DNA of 37,500 nucleotides from Tubiluchus corallicola (GCA_030141605.1 JAQGDQ010000370.1:1-37500), one strand, 5' to 3'; positions 11,003 to 22,153 are shown, counted from the stretch's first letter. Notes: generated by a model not told the origin, from the sequence alone. Made by a program: numbers and translations.

Positions 11003-11330
11003 TATAATTTCCTTTAAATCTGGATAGAGGTACTTGACCTGGTGACGATTTACTCACGACTTGACATTGCTTCATTTTTTTTGTTTCTTATGTTGGTTTG
11101 AGTTCGTGATTTATATGTAATTATTAGTTTTGTTTTTGATGAGTTTAAATTTTCCGTTTTGTTTGCTAATTTAAATTTTGTCTCTTCTCATTGCCAAATT
11201 TATTTACTGTTTCTAAATTTAAACTCATTTGAATTTGTTGACTCATTTTTTTTTGTTTTGTTAAGTTGCTGATTATCTTCATTTGTACATACCTTACTTG
11301 ACAGGTCAGTTAATTTTCTTCAGTTTGGAT
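11003..11330. other. AT-rich stretch with a decayed LINE-tail-like segment
   Basis: Near 11022 the sequence GGATAGAGGTACTTGACCTGG is a diverged match to the GGATAGGGGTGGTTGACTTGG of the LINE tail at 11327, so an older copy of that tail probably lies here. Nothing else recognised. Confidence 0.4.
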
Positions 11331-11465
11331 AGGGGTGGTTGACTTGGTGACCCTTGGTCTTTTCGCCACCCCATAACTTTTCCGTCTTTATTTTAGTTTT
11401 CAGCTTTTGTTTTTGTTTATTTTGTAACATTTAGAGACAAATAAATTTTTTTACTTACTTACTTT
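11331..11465 (+). mobile_element. LINE 3' tail with hairpin and (TTAC)n end
   Basis: Stem GGGGTGG (11332-11338) pairs with CCACCCC (11366-11372). AATAAA at 11440 and a (TTAC)n tail at 11451-11465 follow. The loop GTTGACTTGGTGACC recurs, diverged, in the tail at 24831, so both belong to one LINE family. Confidence 0.75.
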
Positions 11466-12858
11466 ACTCCTCTTTTCGTGCGTAGCAAAATTTGTCGTAC
11501 CCATATTCATTAAACACATCTTTGGTACTGGGCGAAATGAAAAAAGCTGATGCGTTCCAGCAAAACCTCGTTAGACGGAACGAAGACTTCCACAGAAAGT
11601 AATGTAGAAGAACAGAGATACGTTCCAGAGGCAAAGATCAATGCTGCTTAAATCATATAAATTAAACTTTTTATGAGTTTCATGTTTCTAATGATTCATT
11701 TCTTTTTGTCAGCTCAAAACCACCTACTTTTCTTACCAGTACCTAGCTAAACTTGCTAGCCATTTCTCTCAACTTAATGTTGAAGCCCTGTGTAAAAGGG
11801 CAGTTATAAGTCATAGACATAAGTCATTTATTTCACCTTACACATTTACAATAGTTTCATGTACAATATCTAGTGAAAGGGCATACAATGAACATAATAC
11901 AAATAAGAAATACTGCACAGGAAAAGCCTCAAACACTGTTCACCTATATACGAAGGTAAATGTGTTGTGGGCAATCAAAAGGCAGGGCTTGTTAGATTGT
12001 CCCACACAGCGAAAGAAAAAAAGTAATGAAAATAATCTGAAAATTTAAAGTGAATCGTGTGATAAAGAAAACATTTAGTGCTTAAAATGGAATGACGTAA
12101 TGAATGAAGCTCATATATGAGATGATATAAAAGATAGAAAGACTATTATTTGTTACTAGTATGTAAAATTAAGATAACTTGATTAAGCTAACACCACTGT
12201 TTTGCAACTACTGTGAGAATGGATACTGATAGAAGTTCTGATCACTCACTGATACTTACTTAAAATTTGATTTTTTGGCATTTTTTAAACCTAGTAATAG
12301 ATCTGCTATTTTTTGCGGATTGACAAATCTCATTCCAGACGTTTGATCCTCGATATATTATAAAATGTTTAGTTATGTTGGTTCTACAGAATAAAGAAAC
12401 TTTTGGTCTACACGTTAAACTGATGTTTCATGTCCATTTCGTCAGTTATAACAGCAGAAATAAAAAAACTAATGAGGAGAAATCATTAATCATTAATGAG
12501 GCCATCTGGCAAGACACTAGCAATTTCATTTGACAAAATGTTCGCTTTTTACTCTCGTTTTTTTAGCATCTATCGCCAGGCCACTATAAATTATCACATT
12601 AGCCAATCTTACCAGAATAAAATCGCAGCTCTTTTGCAGTTCCTAAGTTTCTAAGTTTCTAATTACCATCATGTGCATTAGTATCGGGATGTTTCGGCCA
12701 TGACAGCCTGAGCTGCTGCTGCGCTTTCCACTTTCGTCTATATTGCTATCTGGCAAGCTGCCATGTCGAAAAACAGCGGGGTGGTGATGATGACAGTGAA
12801 AGTGACTACAGCACCAACAACATCAACAATGATAATGTCAGCTATAACAGTAGCAATT
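11466..12858. other. Gene-free stretch with an ATG-less open frame at about 11711-12046
   Basis: Downstream of a good acceptor-like string (TTTCTTTTTGTCAG) a frame stays open for about 111 codons with no methionine, beginning LKTTYFSYQYLAKLASHF. It lacks receptor exon features. On the other strand 11825-11995 resembles the sequence beside the (TCAA)n at 4294, so it is more likely a LINE 3' fragment. The rest holds nothing I recognise. Confidence 0.35.
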
Positions 12859-13035
12859 AGTAAGTAAGTAAGTTTATTAGTTTATCACCGTTTTTAAAAT
12901 AGCAAAATACACAAGTAAGAGATTTATAAATCTGTACTACATACAATAATATTATAAAGTGCAAAAGTAATTATTGATTAGTGGTGAAAGGGTGGTGAAA
13001 GAACTATAAGTTATTGGGGTCAGCCACCCTCTCAG
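12859..13035 (-). mobile_element. LINE 3' tail, minus orientation, (TTAC)n end
   Basis: Reverse-strand copy of the family at 11331 and 24831: tail (AGTA)n at 12859-12872, TTTATT (AATAAA on minus) at 12873, and paired arms GGGTGG (12990-12995) and CCACCC (13024-13029) around a GGGGTCAG loop. No coding part remains. Confidence 0.72.
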
Positions 13036-13620
13036 GATTGTTACTAATATAATTAATTAATTAATGTGCATGTACCAGGTAATTAAAAATTATCAGATTT
13101 TGCATTTAAGACGAATGAAAATTGAATTATTTTACGAATGTGTTCGTTTATAATAAAATAATGTTCAATAATGGCAACTAAAAAAACTAATGAGGAGAAA
13201 TAATCATTTTCAATCATTTTCCAGTAACTTGTAAATACAGAGCTGCTACAGACAATTACATGCCTAAACAAACCACATAACAATAAAGCACCAATTTAAC
13301 AAATGCACTATAAGTGCATAATTGCTAACAGGAAACCTTTGATAGGCACAGAGCGGCAAATATGCACAATAACTTGACATTGTTAATGCTAATGGACGCT
13401 TGTTAGTAAAGCCTTTTGTAGCCTTGCAGTGTTTTGAAGTTGGATGTTGCAATTATTGCATCCGGCATTCAAACATTGTCAACATATGAGTTATTATTAT
13501 GCACTGATGAATCGTAAACAACATCATAACTTCATGTGATCAGATAGATACTGTGGTTCGTGTTGTCTGTATTATTGGTGTTCCTTTTTTTGTTGAAGCA
13601 ACAGACACAGGAGAGCTTTA
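13036..13620. other. 5' flank of exon C
   Basis: No exon seen. A 21-bp string AAAAAACTAATGAGGAGAAAT (first base at about 13180) repeats one near 12467, on the other side of the LINE tail. No promoter element can be assigned with confidence. Confidence 0.35.
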
Positions 13621-14733
13621 ATGACAATGCCAAGACAACACCAACACAACTTACATAAGAAAAATAACCAAAATGACAGTGAGAAGGGCAAGTCGCGTGC
13701 GGGCTTCGACGAATTTCTGCGGTCATTGGCCGCACTACGGCTTACTGCTAAAATATTCGGATTATGGCCGGCAGTTTTAGTAGAGACCAGACTGGGTGAC
13801 GTGAAGCTGCGAATGCGCAAGAAAAGCCTTGGCTTTGCGTATTCGGGATTCGTAATGTTCTTGTGCTGGACGAACGTTCTGAGGTTCCTCTATTCTCTGT
13901 TTCAAGAGTTCAACAAAGGCGACATCTTTAGCACCGTGTTTGTGTCCAGCGTCTTTGTCCTGTTTCTGTTCTCGGCAATCGTTTCGACGGTACACTTTCT
14001 GCAACTGAACAACATTTTGCAGCTCGTAAAAGAAATTTGGCTTGCCTCGGCACGCGTGCCACCTTTGCACTTTGCTGCCGAACTGCGCAAGGATTCGAAA
14101 GCAATTTGTACCATGATTGCATTGTACCTAACTGCAGGGATAACAGCGCATGTTACGCTAGCTCAGTTGATGTACGATGATACAAGAAATAATCCTCTAA
14201 GTAATATGTATTTGCTTTTCATCAAACCAATTCCATACCATCTTTTCTCATCTGTTGGTGTGAGAGTCGCAATGGCAGTGCTTTTACCAATAACTGTGCT
14301 GTTCATTGGACCATGTCTCATAACTCTGGCCGCATTTGTTATCCTCAGTCGTCATCTCAGCCGGGAATTTCTCTTCGTCACCGGGATGATTCGAAGTAAA
14401 ACTCCACCAAGGAACGGTGCTAAACTGGATGACCACGCTATAGATTTTGTCGAAGAATTCACATATTTCAATACCATTCAGGACATTCGCATACGACACG
14501 AAACACTTTGTAAGTTGGTACGACAGGCGGATAAAATTTTCAGCCACATCTTTTTCCTTAGTTACGTCATGTGCATCGTGGTGATCTTTGCATTTATATT
14601 CGTGATAATGTTGGCAAGAAAAATTGAAACATCAATGAACCCCACAGTCGCTGCAATACTCCTCACTGACATGTTATTTCTCCTGTTGCACATTACAGCT
14701 GTGACGCACTTTGCAAGCGACACGCATCAAAAG
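13621..14733 (+). CDS. Gustatory-receptor-like first exon C (TM1-TM6)
   Basis: 371 codons to a phase-0 donor AAG|GTAATC, exactly the length of exon A and clearly its paralogue (shared SEKGKSRAGFDEFLRSL-like N terminus, FGLWP at 46-50, ELRKDSK at 154-160). TM1 about 72-94, TM2 105-127, TM3 160-183, TM4 212-243, LSRHLSREF (242-250, with S in place of the usual G), HETLCKLVRQADKIF (293-307), TM5 306-331, TM6 341-364. A second ATG two codons in (13627) could also be used. The frame continues past the donor for 63 codons into intron, but those residues do not resemble any receptor. No own TM7 exon seen before D; joined to 20751 and 23619 it would make about 456 residues. Confidence 0.85.
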
Positions 14734-14906
14734 GTAATCTCCGTCTTCTACTTCTTCTTTTTCTCCCTGTCTCCACCTGAATGTCTGCACATCTGTGTGG
14801 TTTGTTCCATCATTATTTCTCTTAAGCCTTTTTTCGCAAGTGCTCACGAAGTGAAGTTTGGCAAGTTTCTTAGCTGTTTTGAATCGTTCAGTGTTTGTTA
14901 TTTTGA

Positions 14907-15017
14907 TTTTACGGTGCCGCTTTGATTATAATCGCTGCAATATTATTTATTGACGCATTCGTTTTCCTGGAGTATTCCGCAAGTGCAACATATTTTGCAA
15001 ATGTCAAATATCAAAAG
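14907..15017 (+). pseudogene. Relic of a receptor first exon (TM6 end and donor)
   Basis: A 37-codon frame, FYGAALIIIAAILFIDAFVF...ATYFANVKYQK, aligns with the TM6 end of the receptor first exons (compare AVTHFASDTHQK in C) and stops at the same phase-0 donor position, AAG|GTAACT. Upstream the frame is closed by a stop and no TM1-TM5 can be read. It is probably the remains of a sixth first exon lost by deletion. A CT-rich tract follows at 15030-15120, as in the introns of D and E. Confidence 0.7.
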
Positions 15018-15029
15018 GTAACTTCTCTG

Positions 15030-15120
15030 CTCTCTCTCTCTCTCTCTCCCTCCCTCCCTCTCTCTCTCTCTCTTCCTCCTTCCCTCCATTCCCCCTTCTC
15101 TCCCTCCCCTCACCCCCTCT
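15030..15120. repeat. CT-rich microsatellite
   Basis: Runs of CT and CCCT directly after the donor of the relic first exon. The antisense arginine/glutamate-rich frames here are repeat artefacts. Confidence 0.9.
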
Positions 15121-16079
15121 CTTTCTTTTGTACGTTTTTTTGTCTTTCTGCCCATCAGCATGGTTCCTTTCATCATGTTTTCTCTTAAGTTTACTGATTT
15201 CAGACAGCAAAGCAACTGCTTGCAATGAGGTATTCGTGTATTGCATCGGTAATGATACAGGATGCATCGGCATAATTTAATCAACCTTGCCTGATTATCA
15301 TAGCAAATAAAACTTGTCTTTTCTTGTCAGGCTTTCAAGACTATTCGCCTGCTCGGTGTTAATTACCATTTTGTCTTTCTAAGGTGTTGTTTCAAAGCTG
15401 CTGAGAAAAATACATGCTTACAGAAATTGGCAGCTTATGTGTAGATCACAGTGGAAAAAAGACAAATGCCATAACTAGCACATCTTTTATAAATTCCAGC
15501 ACTTTCATGTAGGCGCCTATGCGGCTGTGGTGGACACTAATTTTGTTGATTTGGTATGAAAGACAATCGACTGAAATGGCAAGTTTCTTAGCCACTTCTT
15601 ATACATCTCTCTACAAAATAAACAAAGGAGCAGCTTGCAAAAGATAAACTGGAAGCAGTTTTCCTCATCCATCAGCTTTACCGAATGCTTCCTTCTAAAG
15701 GGAGTTGCGGTCAATTATCTGGCGACACCAATAGAAGCTAAGCGATAAAGCAGGATATCTCCTAGCAAATCTTGTCACTGCCATTGGATTTTAACTCTGA
15801 GCTACCCGAGAGTGCGGAGAAAAGTACATGCAATTTCATTGTTACTGCATGCCAGAAATTTAGGCGGAAACTGAATTGTTTCAAAACTACCAATTTCTTC
15901 CTATTCTTCACATTGGAGAGTAGCAACGTGACTCCTTTGCAAGACAGAGGCCAATCAAATGTGGTCTTTTTTATACAAATCACGCAAAAATCAGCCAGTG
16001 ATCACATAGGGTAAGGAGTGGAAATATGAATCCAGGTGAAATAGATTGGTTACAGAAAGATAGGTTTTCTCTAATTGGC
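15121..16079. other. Gene-free stretch upstream of the duplicated D block
   Basis: I searched for receptor exon 2 (HELRDL, FTAGGYFLISRP) and exon 3 (TYFIVMIQF) homologues for exon C and saw none. The 80-residue frame at 15772-16014 has no motif I recognise. Confidence 0.4.
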
Positions 16080-17612
16080 TACTGCTAGGAGTATAGGAGA
16101 TTCCTGTCAATTTTCATCTTGAAGGAGACAAAATGGCAGGTAACAGGGTAATGATATTTTGGTAAGCAATTGTACAGATAAGGGTCGGGGGGAGAAAGGC
16201 TGGATTCACAAACCACTGTTTCAGAGCGAAAAGCATCGGTAAAACAACTTGTACAACCCCAAACTGTTGGCACTGAGGAGAACGATGAGAAGTCATGACA
16301 TCTTCAATCAAAGTACCAACAAGAAAGGCTTAACATGGCAACAGACTCAGTAAGCGAGAGATCGTAAAGCATACACCAATTAGACCAAATTGACAATACA
16401 ATATCTGTTGAGTGGGTTAAATGTTATTACAAGTTATCAAATTGCATCCATCTCAAGAATTCATAACAGCATCAGATTTTTATTAAGTTGGCAATGCCCG
16501 GGCAGTGAGCAAATATTAGCTATTGCTTACGCCTTGTTTAGGACAGAGACGTCAATGGAAGCCCATTGTATATTGTATATATAGTATTGTACTGTATTGT
16601 ATTGTATTGTATTGTATTGTATTGTATTGTGTATTGTGTATTGTATTGTATTGTATTGTATTGTATTGTATTGTATTGTATTGTATTGTATTGTATTGTA
16701 TTGTATTGTATTGTATTGTATTGTATTGTATGGTATCGTATTGTCAACGTGTGCCTTATCAACAACATATGGAAAGTGTAATTAGACATGCCAACCATTT
16801 GATGTGAAAGTGAGCGTGAAACATAGAAAGGCTGGGTATCACCTCGTCCCTGGCAGGCGTCCAGGAGAATGGGCAAATTATGTCCAATAATTTTTTGCTT
16901 TTTGGGTATCAAAATAAAATTATAAAAAAATATGAAAAATTACAAAAAAAAAGTAATTCTTGGGTGCTGCTGAGCTTTCTTATGCTGTTATTGCAATTCA
17001 CAATGTTTAAATATAAATATGTTCTATCGTACACCCGAAAAATGCACTCGATAGCACTTAATTTTCTATAACTGTAACATACCCATTAGTGTAAGATGTA
17101 TCGCCAGACTTGAGAAAATTGTTATTCGGAGTAGTACAGTTAACTGTGTTGTGGTTGCTACTGATGGCAAGGGAAGCCAAGTAATTTGCAAACTTGCATG
17201 GGAAGTTGCTGAATGCGTGAGAACTGAAGTCTGATGCGTGTGATCCATGCCTAATGCATGAGTTGACATCGGGACTGTGTAATGGAAATACGTTAATCTT
17301 GATAAACCATTATGCAGTTAGCATTCGATACGCCTAATGGTCATCTGTTTACATACAAGCTATAGATGGTGACACGTGTAATTGTGCGTTAGGAACTAGA
17401 TTTCTGTAATTTGAAGTCATTTAGATATATATATCAAATATGTTTGCATAATTTCGTGGGTTAACCAATCTCTCTGCACCTTTCTCAAACAGACGTGTGA
17501 CCAAAAATGCTTAGACTGCGCAACAGTTTTATCTCGAGGATCACGAGCTTGTAATGTAAGGCAGGAATTTTGTTATTATTGTAAACAAATATGGTTTAAA
17601 CCAAACCGAACG
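16080..17612. other. 5' flank of exon D, paralogous to the E flank
   Basis: From about 16080 (CTACTGCTAGGAGT) to 17560 this DNA aligns, with indels, to 27430-28260. Shared strings include ACTTGTACAACCCCAAACTG (16247 / 27610), GGCTTAACATGGCA (16326 / 27689) and ACAAGCTATAGATGG (17355 / 28078). It carries the start of the duplicated block and a (TATTG)n array not seen in the E copy. Confidence 0.75.
16566..16745. repeat. (ATTGT)n microsatellite
   Basis: A near-perfect pentanucleotide array of roughly 30 units. Because 5 is not a multiple of 3 the array is open in several frames on both strands, which produces spurious YCIVL- and QYNTI-type frames. Confidence 0.95.
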
Positions 17613-18722
17613 ATGAATACGAACAAAATAAGAATTTCTGGCAAAAATTTTAATGCGTCGGACATTGAAAATGCGACAGAAAATGGCAACACTAGCACAG
17701 CTTTGAAAGATTTTTTGGCCAACTGCAATGTGCTTAATTGCTTTTCTAAATCTCTGGGCTTTTGGCCCACCAGTGTCATGTCCACAGGTGAAAATAATAT
17801 TGAGCTGATTGTAAAGAAAAAGAGTGCTATATACATGTACTCAGTTTTACTTTTAGCACTGCAGTGGCTGAATTTCGCAAGGCACTTTTATATGTTATTC
17901 GGCATATTGAACGGATCAGAGATATATTTGACAATTTTTGTCATAATGTTGATTATCTCTGTGCTGTTTTCTGCTACCGTTGCAACGATTCGCTTTTCAA
18001 AGATGAACAGAGTAGTAAGACTATTAAACGGCGTGTGGAAAGTCTCCGCAGTTCTTTCCGGAAATTTCCGGAACTTACGCAGGGATTCTAACTTTTCCAT
18101 CTCAGTGTGTATAAGTTTCGCCACCATCGTAATATCTATTTATACATGTATGGCATTACAATTCTTTGATAAAGATTACATGTTCTTGGAAATGTTTTCA
18201 ACCCCGCTAAAATACGAACATTTTGAAAGCCAAATACTTTGGAAGATTATGCTGAGTTTTACTATATCTGTCAGCTGCGTAGTGTTTTTACCGTGTATAG
18301 AACCTTTATTGTTGTTCATCGTAATAAGTCGTCAGTTGGGAAGAGAATTTCAGTTTATATGCAGCATCTTAAAAGTGAAAGTATTTGAAAAGATGTCAAG
18401 AAGCCTGAAAATGATTAAAGCTAATGATGACGCAAAACCGTCAAATCCTAAAAGGATGACCATTCAGGAACTCCGACTTTACCATCAAGAACTTTGCCAA
18501 CTGGTGCATCAGGCAGACGAAATTTTCAAAAACATTTTCTTCATCTGTTACGTTCTGTGCTTTGCTGTTACTTTTGGTTTTCTCTTCGTGATTCTGACAG
18601 CGCATGACGAAGACACTGAAACTCCATTTGCCATTGTACCAGCGTTCATTGTTCCAGCAGCAGTGTTCCTGATATCCTACGTTTGCGCGGTGACTTACTT
18701 CGCTTCGGCAATCCACGAAAAG
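17613..18722 (+). CDS. Gustatory-receptor-like gene D, exon 1 (TM1-TM6)
   Basis: 370 codons from ATG to a phase-0 donor AAG|GTGAGG. GFWP at 49-52 (F for the usual L), TM1 about 72-94, TM2 103-125, LRRDSN at 155-160, TM3 162-184, TM4 210-238, ISRQLGREF at 238-246, the conserved block TIQELRLYHQELCQLVHQAD (283-302), TM5 307-329 and TM6 338-364. With exons 2 (20751) and 3 (23619) it gives a complete 455-residue seven-TM receptor. The last 90 codons are almost identical to exon E, while the first 60 are much more diverged. The open frame reads eight codons past the donor before a stop. Confidence 0.9.
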
Positions 18723-18769
18723 GTGAGGTATTTCAAGCAAGGGCACTAAGCAACCAAAGTGACAGTGAT

Positions 18770-19488
18770 CATAGTATGTAGACAGTAATCAGCGTATCCC
18801 TCCACCAATATTGCAAAACATTTCATTAGCCATAGCGGACCTAAACTTTGGAACTCTCTACCACCCAATGTAAAGTACCAGTGTAACATTTACCGCTTTA
18901 AAACGTCAGTTAAACGATATCTGTTTGCTTCTTATATAAACTAGTCTTGATAACCACCTACTGTTCCTGTGTGACACAACAGCGGACCTAAACTTTGGAA
19001 CTCACTACCACCCAATGTAAAGTACCAGTGTAACATTTACCGCTTTAAAACGTCAGTTAAACGATATCTGTTTGCTTCTTATATAAACTAGTCTTGATAA
19101 CCACCTACTGTTCCTGTGTGACACAACAGTCACAACTTTGTGTTCTTTCTGTGTAGAATCCAGAGTGCTTCGTCATCTCATGAGCCGAATCTCCACAAGC
19201 CACTCTTCCTACCCTTTTGAACATTCTTTTATCCATCACTTCTCTCCTTACTTTGCACAACTCTTTTTTTAAATTGCCTAAAAACCTTCAGTTTTTTCTT
19301 TTCTCATTATTTGGACGTGTTTATAATGGTGCAAGCACCTAACAAGTTTTACTTCTGGTTCTTGCCATTTATCATATGCATGCTGCCATATAATCATTAT
19401 TATTAATATCTATTTTTTCTCAGTGTTTCTTGATATTGTATTTGTATTTACACTTCCAAATAAATTTATTATTATTAAAAAAAAATTA
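18770..19488 (+). mobile_element. LINE 3' fragment in D intron 1, with tandem-duplicated end
   Basis: The frame SGPKLWNSLPPNVKYQ... RFKTSVKRYLF...* is the C terminus typical of CR1/L2-like reverse transcriptases (LWNSLP...FK..LK..LF). It is followed by a 3' UTR with AATAAA at 19459 and a TTATTA tail. A 147-bp segment spanning this C terminus is duplicated in tandem (18834-18980 and 18981-19127), nearly unchanged. Confidence 0.82.
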
Positions 19489-19959
19489 TGACACGTTTCA
19501 CACAATTTATTTCCTGCAGCTGGAGACAAGAATAAAAAAAACAGGAGGCAAATTCCTGCCTCTTTGAGTTATTTCACTTCACTGAATCACTTACTATGCA
19601 GTTGTTGCCAGAGTTGCGTAAACCGGTCTGACAAAATGAACGGACCAACAGATAAACAAATAAATAAATGTCATGACATGCATAAATAAAATTAAATAAA
19701 CAAACTAAACAAAGAAAAAAGAAGAAAAAGAGACAAAAAAGTTAAAGTCAGAAAGGATGAAAGAGTGGATGTCAGAAACGAAATAAATGCATGACAGAAA
19801 AAATGAACAAATGATTTTTAAAACATGAATAGAAACGTGATCAATAAAGAAATGAGTAATCACCCCGTTCACCAGAATTAGCAAGACCGTTAACAAATGA
19901 TACATTAGTCATACATGTATTAGCAAAGGAGAAAATATCCACAGCCATTTCCTCTCTCA
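19489..19959. other. D intron 1, AT-rich, no gene seen
   Basis: A-rich runs with AAATAAATA-type strings near 19660-19700 and AGAAAAAAGAAG near 19712. No exon or recognisable element. Confidence 0.5.
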
Positions 19960-20275
19960 TTCTCCCCGATCTCTCTCTCCCACCCTCTCTTAATAAACAA
20001 AAATCAAACAATACCTTACCTCACTTCCCTTGTCTCTTTGTCTCGCTTTCTCCCTCTTTCTTGTCTCTCTCTCACTCTCTTTCAATAAACAAAAAACAAT
20101 CAATCAATTAATATTCATATCGCCCTACCTCTCTCTCTGTGTGTCTTGCTCTCTCCCTCTCTCAATAAAAAATCAAACAATCCCTAACCTCACTTTCCCT
20201 CTCGCCTTCTCTTGCTTTCTTTTTCTCTTGCAGTTTCTCACTAAACAATAATCAATCAATCAACCCATACCTTCC
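19960..20275. repeat. Degenerate CT/AATAAA minisatellite
   Basis: Three or four diverged units of about 75-100 bp, each with a CT-rich half and CAATAAACAAAAATCAAACAA-like half (near 19990, 20083, 20164 and 20241). It grades into the pure CT tract. Confidence 0.7.
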
Positions 20276-20576
<301 letters not shown>

Positions 20577-20750
20577 CATGCACACTTTCTCTCCCTAATC
20601 CCTCCTAGATTACACATGTGATCTTAAATCAAGGCGCGATTTATATGTGACTTCATGCTTCATCGATTTTATATATACTGACCACCAGTAAGAAACTGTG
20701 ACTTCATGTTTGAACAACAAATTTGATAATACAAATCCATCCATTTACAG

Positions 20751-20903
20751 ATACATGAACCGCTGGAAGTGCTCCATGAACTCAGAGACCTTTCTGCATC
20801 AGAGCAGCAAGAAAGACTTGTCTGGCTCATGAAATTATCCACAAACTCGACAGGTTTCACAGCCGGAGGATATTTCCTCATTTCCCGTCCTCTTACACTA
20901 ACG
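20751..20903 (+). CDS. Receptor exon 2, D copy; candidate shared constant exon
   Basis: 51 codons, acceptor TTTACAG, donor GTAAGT, phase 0 at both ends. It encodes IHEPLEVLHELRDLSASEQQ followed by a region containing WLMKLSTNSTGFTAGGYFLI and SRPLTLT, the cytoplasmic segment between TM6 and TM7 of GR proteins, where the family commonly shows an FTA.G.F...R pattern. All first exons upstream (A, B, C, D) end in a phase-0 donor that could join it. Only two copies of this exon exist in the window. Confidence 0.92.
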
Positions 20904-21190
20904 GTAAGTTGTACAGGATGGCTCTGAATGTGCATTTTTAATTGTATGAAGAATTTCGAGGATTCTTACTGTCCATTCAAGATAATTGCAAATGCTTCGT
21001 CACAAACTTAAAGCACGAACCAATCAAAACTGCAGAAATAAGCATGCAAATTTGCAGCATATCAGGTTAGCCTACCACACGGATTTTGGACCGACGTTCC
21101 TAAACAGTTGAAACAGTTCTTTGTCAACCGGATAACACCAGTCACTCAACGTGGCCCAATAAGATTCTTATACAGTAGGTGTTGTTTAAT
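20904..21190 (+). pseudogene. D intron 2 start with a relic of exon 3 (21075-21175)
   Basis: 20904-21060 aligns with E intron 2 (30392-30545). At about 21076 it switches to CACACGGATTTTGGACCGAC, matching the second half of exon 3 (HTDFGPTFLNS) and its 3' UTR (ACCGGATAACACCAGT, GATTCTTATAC). The 5' half with TM7 is absent and an in-frame stop follows FLNS. It is a broken extra copy of the terminal exon. Confidence 0.75.
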
Positions 21191-21654
21191 TACCGTATTT
21201 TCCCGTGTATAAGAGACCCTTTTTTGCTCAGAATTTTCACTTTAAAAATAGGGGGTCTCTTATACATGGGAGTAAGTCTTTTCAATAAGATGCATAAATT
21301 GTGACACTAATGATTTTAAAGAAATAAGTGCTCTACAAGTGCCTCAAGGCATGGAATGGTGTAAAGCCAGAGGTCATTATTAAATCTTTCAAGAAGTGTG
21401 GCATCTCCAATGCCATGGACGGCACAGAGGACAATGCCATTTTTGAGCAGAGTGACTCCTCTGATGATGAACTGGCTGGAATTGCTGAAGGTCTGACTCC
21501 AGTTGATATTTTTGATGAGAGTGATGAGGAATTTAATGATTTCTATGATGAATAAAGTTATTCATTACCAAAAAACTTTTTTCCAGAATTTTTGCCTGAA
21601 AATCGAAGGGGTCTCTTATACACAAGGGTCTCTTATACACGGGAAAATACGGTA
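21191..21654 (+). mobile_element. pogo/Tigger-type element, copy 2, with transposase C-terminal remnant
   Basis: TA-flanked, with perfect terminal repeats identical to those of the other copies (CCGTATTTTCCCGTGTATAA). Instead of the usual middle it carries a 3' coding piece (21328-21555) whose frame reads CLKAWNGVKPEVIIKSFKKC, then GISNAMDGTED and an acidic tail ending EEFNDFYDE*. SFKKCGISNA.DG.ED followed by an acidic end is the C terminus of pogo/Tigger/Jerky-type DDE transposases. It is an internally deleted derivative and cannot encode an active enzyme. Confidence 0.85.
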
Positions 21655-22153
21655 CTTTAATACACTCACTTTGGGACCAGAGTATTTTGACCCAATTAAC
21701 CCACTGAACCTATTAACCGATGAGTGTAGTATAGAAGTATAGTCATCAGCTTAGTATAGAACTACGAGTCATCAGCTTACTATGCACTAAAAGGTTTTTA
21801 ATGAATTTTAGAAACGAAGTAATAACTAAATTCCTTTGTGCGGTCAAAAATTAAAAAAAATACATTTTAAAATGTTAATTTATTTTAAGTGAATTAGCAA
21901 TAAATTAAAAGTATACTATATATTAGAAAAGTATACTTTTCTAAATCACACAAGTGTGTTTATTTGATGTTGTGTCTTTGGTTTAAATTGTTGCGTTTGA
22001 CTTGTGCAATTGTGTTCTTGATAACGTGGTATAGGTTCTTTATAGAACAGTATATGTGTGAAATTGTATCTTTATAATCGGTGCATTGTGTGATTTGTAA
22101 TCGTGATTACCCAATAAAAAATATAAATATATATATATATATATGTATATATA
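21655..22153. other. Sequence between two pogo elements, no gene seen
   Basis: AT-rich, with a short direct repeat (AGTCATCAGCTTA near 21740 and 21767) and a (TA)n run at 22125-22154, into which the next element inserted. It has no counterpart in E intron 2, so it belongs to the insertion specific to D. Confidence 0.5.

Noticed and set aside
15772-16014. 80-residue ORF as a candidate receptor exon for C
   Set aside because: No TM7, no FTAGG or TYhhhhhQF pattern, and no suitable splice phase was seen.
16523-16912. YCIVL- and QYNTI-repeat frames on both strands
   Set aside because: Artefacts of the (ATTGT)n pentanucleotide array, which is open in several frames.
17864-18091. 75-residue plus-frame ORF inside exon D and its match at 28910-29137 in exon E
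   Set aside because: Overlaps the receptor frame out of register in a recent duplicate pair, so conservation is explained by the receptor coding sequence.
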